This document shows positions 13,617 to 14,429 of a stretch of DNA of 14,429 nt, in pieces (the first letter of the stretch is position 1; the number at the start of each line of letters is the position of its first letter). The position numbers and the translations under genes were made by a program. The stretch is from Gemmatimonadota bacterium. Lineage in GTDB: Bacteria > Gemmatimonadota > Gemmatimonadetes > Gemmatimonadales > GWC2-71-9. The stretch covers positions 1 through 14,429 of the forward strand of contig QHUF01000305.1 in the NCBI GenBank assembly GCA_003221075.1. The letters run 5' to 3'. The notes below the pieces were generated by a model. That model was not told the DNA's origin. It saw only the letters and a list, made by a program, of their open reading frames with translations, and did not search any database.

Positions 13617-14429
13617 GCTGCGGGGCGTCCGACACCGCTACGAAGGGCGCGTGGTGCTCGACCTCGCGCAGTTCACCATCCCCCGCACGGGGGCGGTTGC
13701 GGTGGTCGGGCACAACGGGGCCGGGAAGAGCACCCTGCTGCGCCTCCTCGCGCTGCTCGAGGCGCCGACGGAAGGACAGGTGCTGTTCAACGGCACGGCG
13801 GTGCCCCGGCGCGCGCCCGCAGCGCTGCGCCGGCGCGTGACACTCGTCGAGCAACGGCCGGTCCTCTTTCGTGGCACGGTGCGAGAGAATCTGGAATACG
13901 GTCTGCGCGTGCGCGATATCGGACACACCGCGGCGAACGGCATCATCGGAGACGTCGTCGAGCGACTCGGACTCCAGCCGCTCCTTCCGCGGCGCCGTCA
14001 CGAGTTGTCCGACGGGGAAGTACAGCGCGTCGCCGTCGCACGCGCACTCGCGTTGCGGACCGACGTCCTGCTGCTCGATGAGCCCGCCAGCTCGGCCGAT
14101 CGCGCCGCGGCGGGCGCGCTGTACCGTGCGCTCGCGGTCGAGCGAGCCGCGCGTCCCTTCTCCGTATGCATCGCGTCACACCAGCTCGAGGACGCCTACC
14201 GGTGGGCCGATGACATTCGCGCGCTCGCGGATGGCCGCCTGTCGCCGGTCACGCCGGAGAATCTGTTTCGGGTCGAGCTTCCTCCGGGCGACGGCGTGAA
14301 GACGGCGCGTGTCGGAAACATCGACCTCGTGGTGATGACCGATCGCGCCGGTCCCGTGGTGCTGGCGGTCCCATCGACCGACATCTTCGTGAGTCGCGAG
14401 CCGCTCCCCTCATCCGCGCGCAACGTGTT
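13609..14429 (+). CDS. tupC: Tungstate-type ABC transporter ATP-binding protein (3' end beyond window)
   Basis: ATG 13609 overlaps the tupB stop (ATGCTTGA). 273 codons are present before the window ends. Motifs are Walker A GHNGAGKS (34-41), Q-loop Gln82 (VEQRP), signature LSDGEVQRVAVARA (133-146), Walker B VLLLDEP (153-159), D-loop SSAD and H-loop His191 (IASHQLEDAYRWADDI). The signature has Asp where LSGGE normally has the first Gly. From about 225 a Mop/TOBE-like domain begins (GNIDLVVMTDRAGPV, then STDIFVSREPLPSSARNV), as in ModC/TupC/WtpC, which bind oxyanion for regulation. It hydrolyses ATP to drive uptake through TupB. The gene is intact as far as visible, with a short C-terminal part missing at the edge. 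Confidence 0.9.
   Translation, partial: MLELRGVRHRYEGRVVLDLAQFTIPRTGAVAVVGHNGAGKSTLLRLLALLEAPTEGQVLFNGTAVPRRAPAALRRRVTLVEQRPVLFRGTVRENLEYGLRVRDIGHTAANGIIGDVVERLGLQPLLPRRRHELSDGEVQRVAVARALALRTDVLLLDEPASSADRAAAGALYRALAVERAARPFSVCIASHQLEDAYRWADDIRALADGRLSPVTPENLFRVELPPGDGVKTARVGNIDLVVMTDRAGPVVLAVPSTDIFVSREPLPSSARNV

Overview
The window is GC-rich, tightly packed bacterial chromosome. Nearly every gene abuts or overlaps its neighbour, and GTG starts are frequent. A SusC/RagA-like TonB-dependent receptor, a small outer-membrane barrel ending in Phe, and short GC-rich tandem repeats sitting inside genes together suggest a Gram-negative soil-type lineage. Gemmatimonadota or a relative fits best. This placement is inference from gene content and style, since there is no rRNA or other decisive marker.

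Left edge (1-616): a truncated minus-strand gene begins with a MASE1-type membrane sensor domain. Divergent from it is a very short LuxR-type helix-turn-helix protein. Its 3' half runs antisense into the end of a TPR gene, an unusually long convergent overlap.

Minus-strand block (368-10623, read right to left): a three-SH3-like-domain secreted protein, a 110-aa protein of unknown function, guaB (IMP dehydrogenase) and a SusC-like receptor lie within 0-27 nt of each other and look like one transcription unit. After a 95-nt gap comes an APC-family amino acid permease. After another 95-nt gap come a DHH/DHHA1 phosphoesterase (NrnA-like), an Mrp/ApbC Fe-S P-loop ATPase and a secreted TPR protein, joined by a 4-nt overlap and a 1-nt gap.

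Plus-strand block (10634-14429): gpmI (cofactor-independent phosphoglycerate mutase), an outer-membrane barrel protein, tupB and tupC (tungstate-type ABC permease and ATPase, the latter cut by the window edge) form a chain with stop/start overlaps at each junction. No substrate-binding tupA is visible upstream, so it may lie beyond the right edge. The two blocks diverge head to head at 10623/10634 with about 10 nt between the start codons.

The most distinctive features are two families of short tandem repeats inside coding sequence: an 8-bp unit (GTCGGACG and its complement) in gpmI and on both sides of the barrel protein's signal-peptide core, and a 7-bp G-rich unit in the SH3-domain gene. 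Neither unit is a multiple of three. Apart from these and the LuxR/TPR overlap, the genes are ordinary housekeeping, transport and envelope genes. I see no defence system, CRISPR array, insertion sequence, phage gene or RNA gene.
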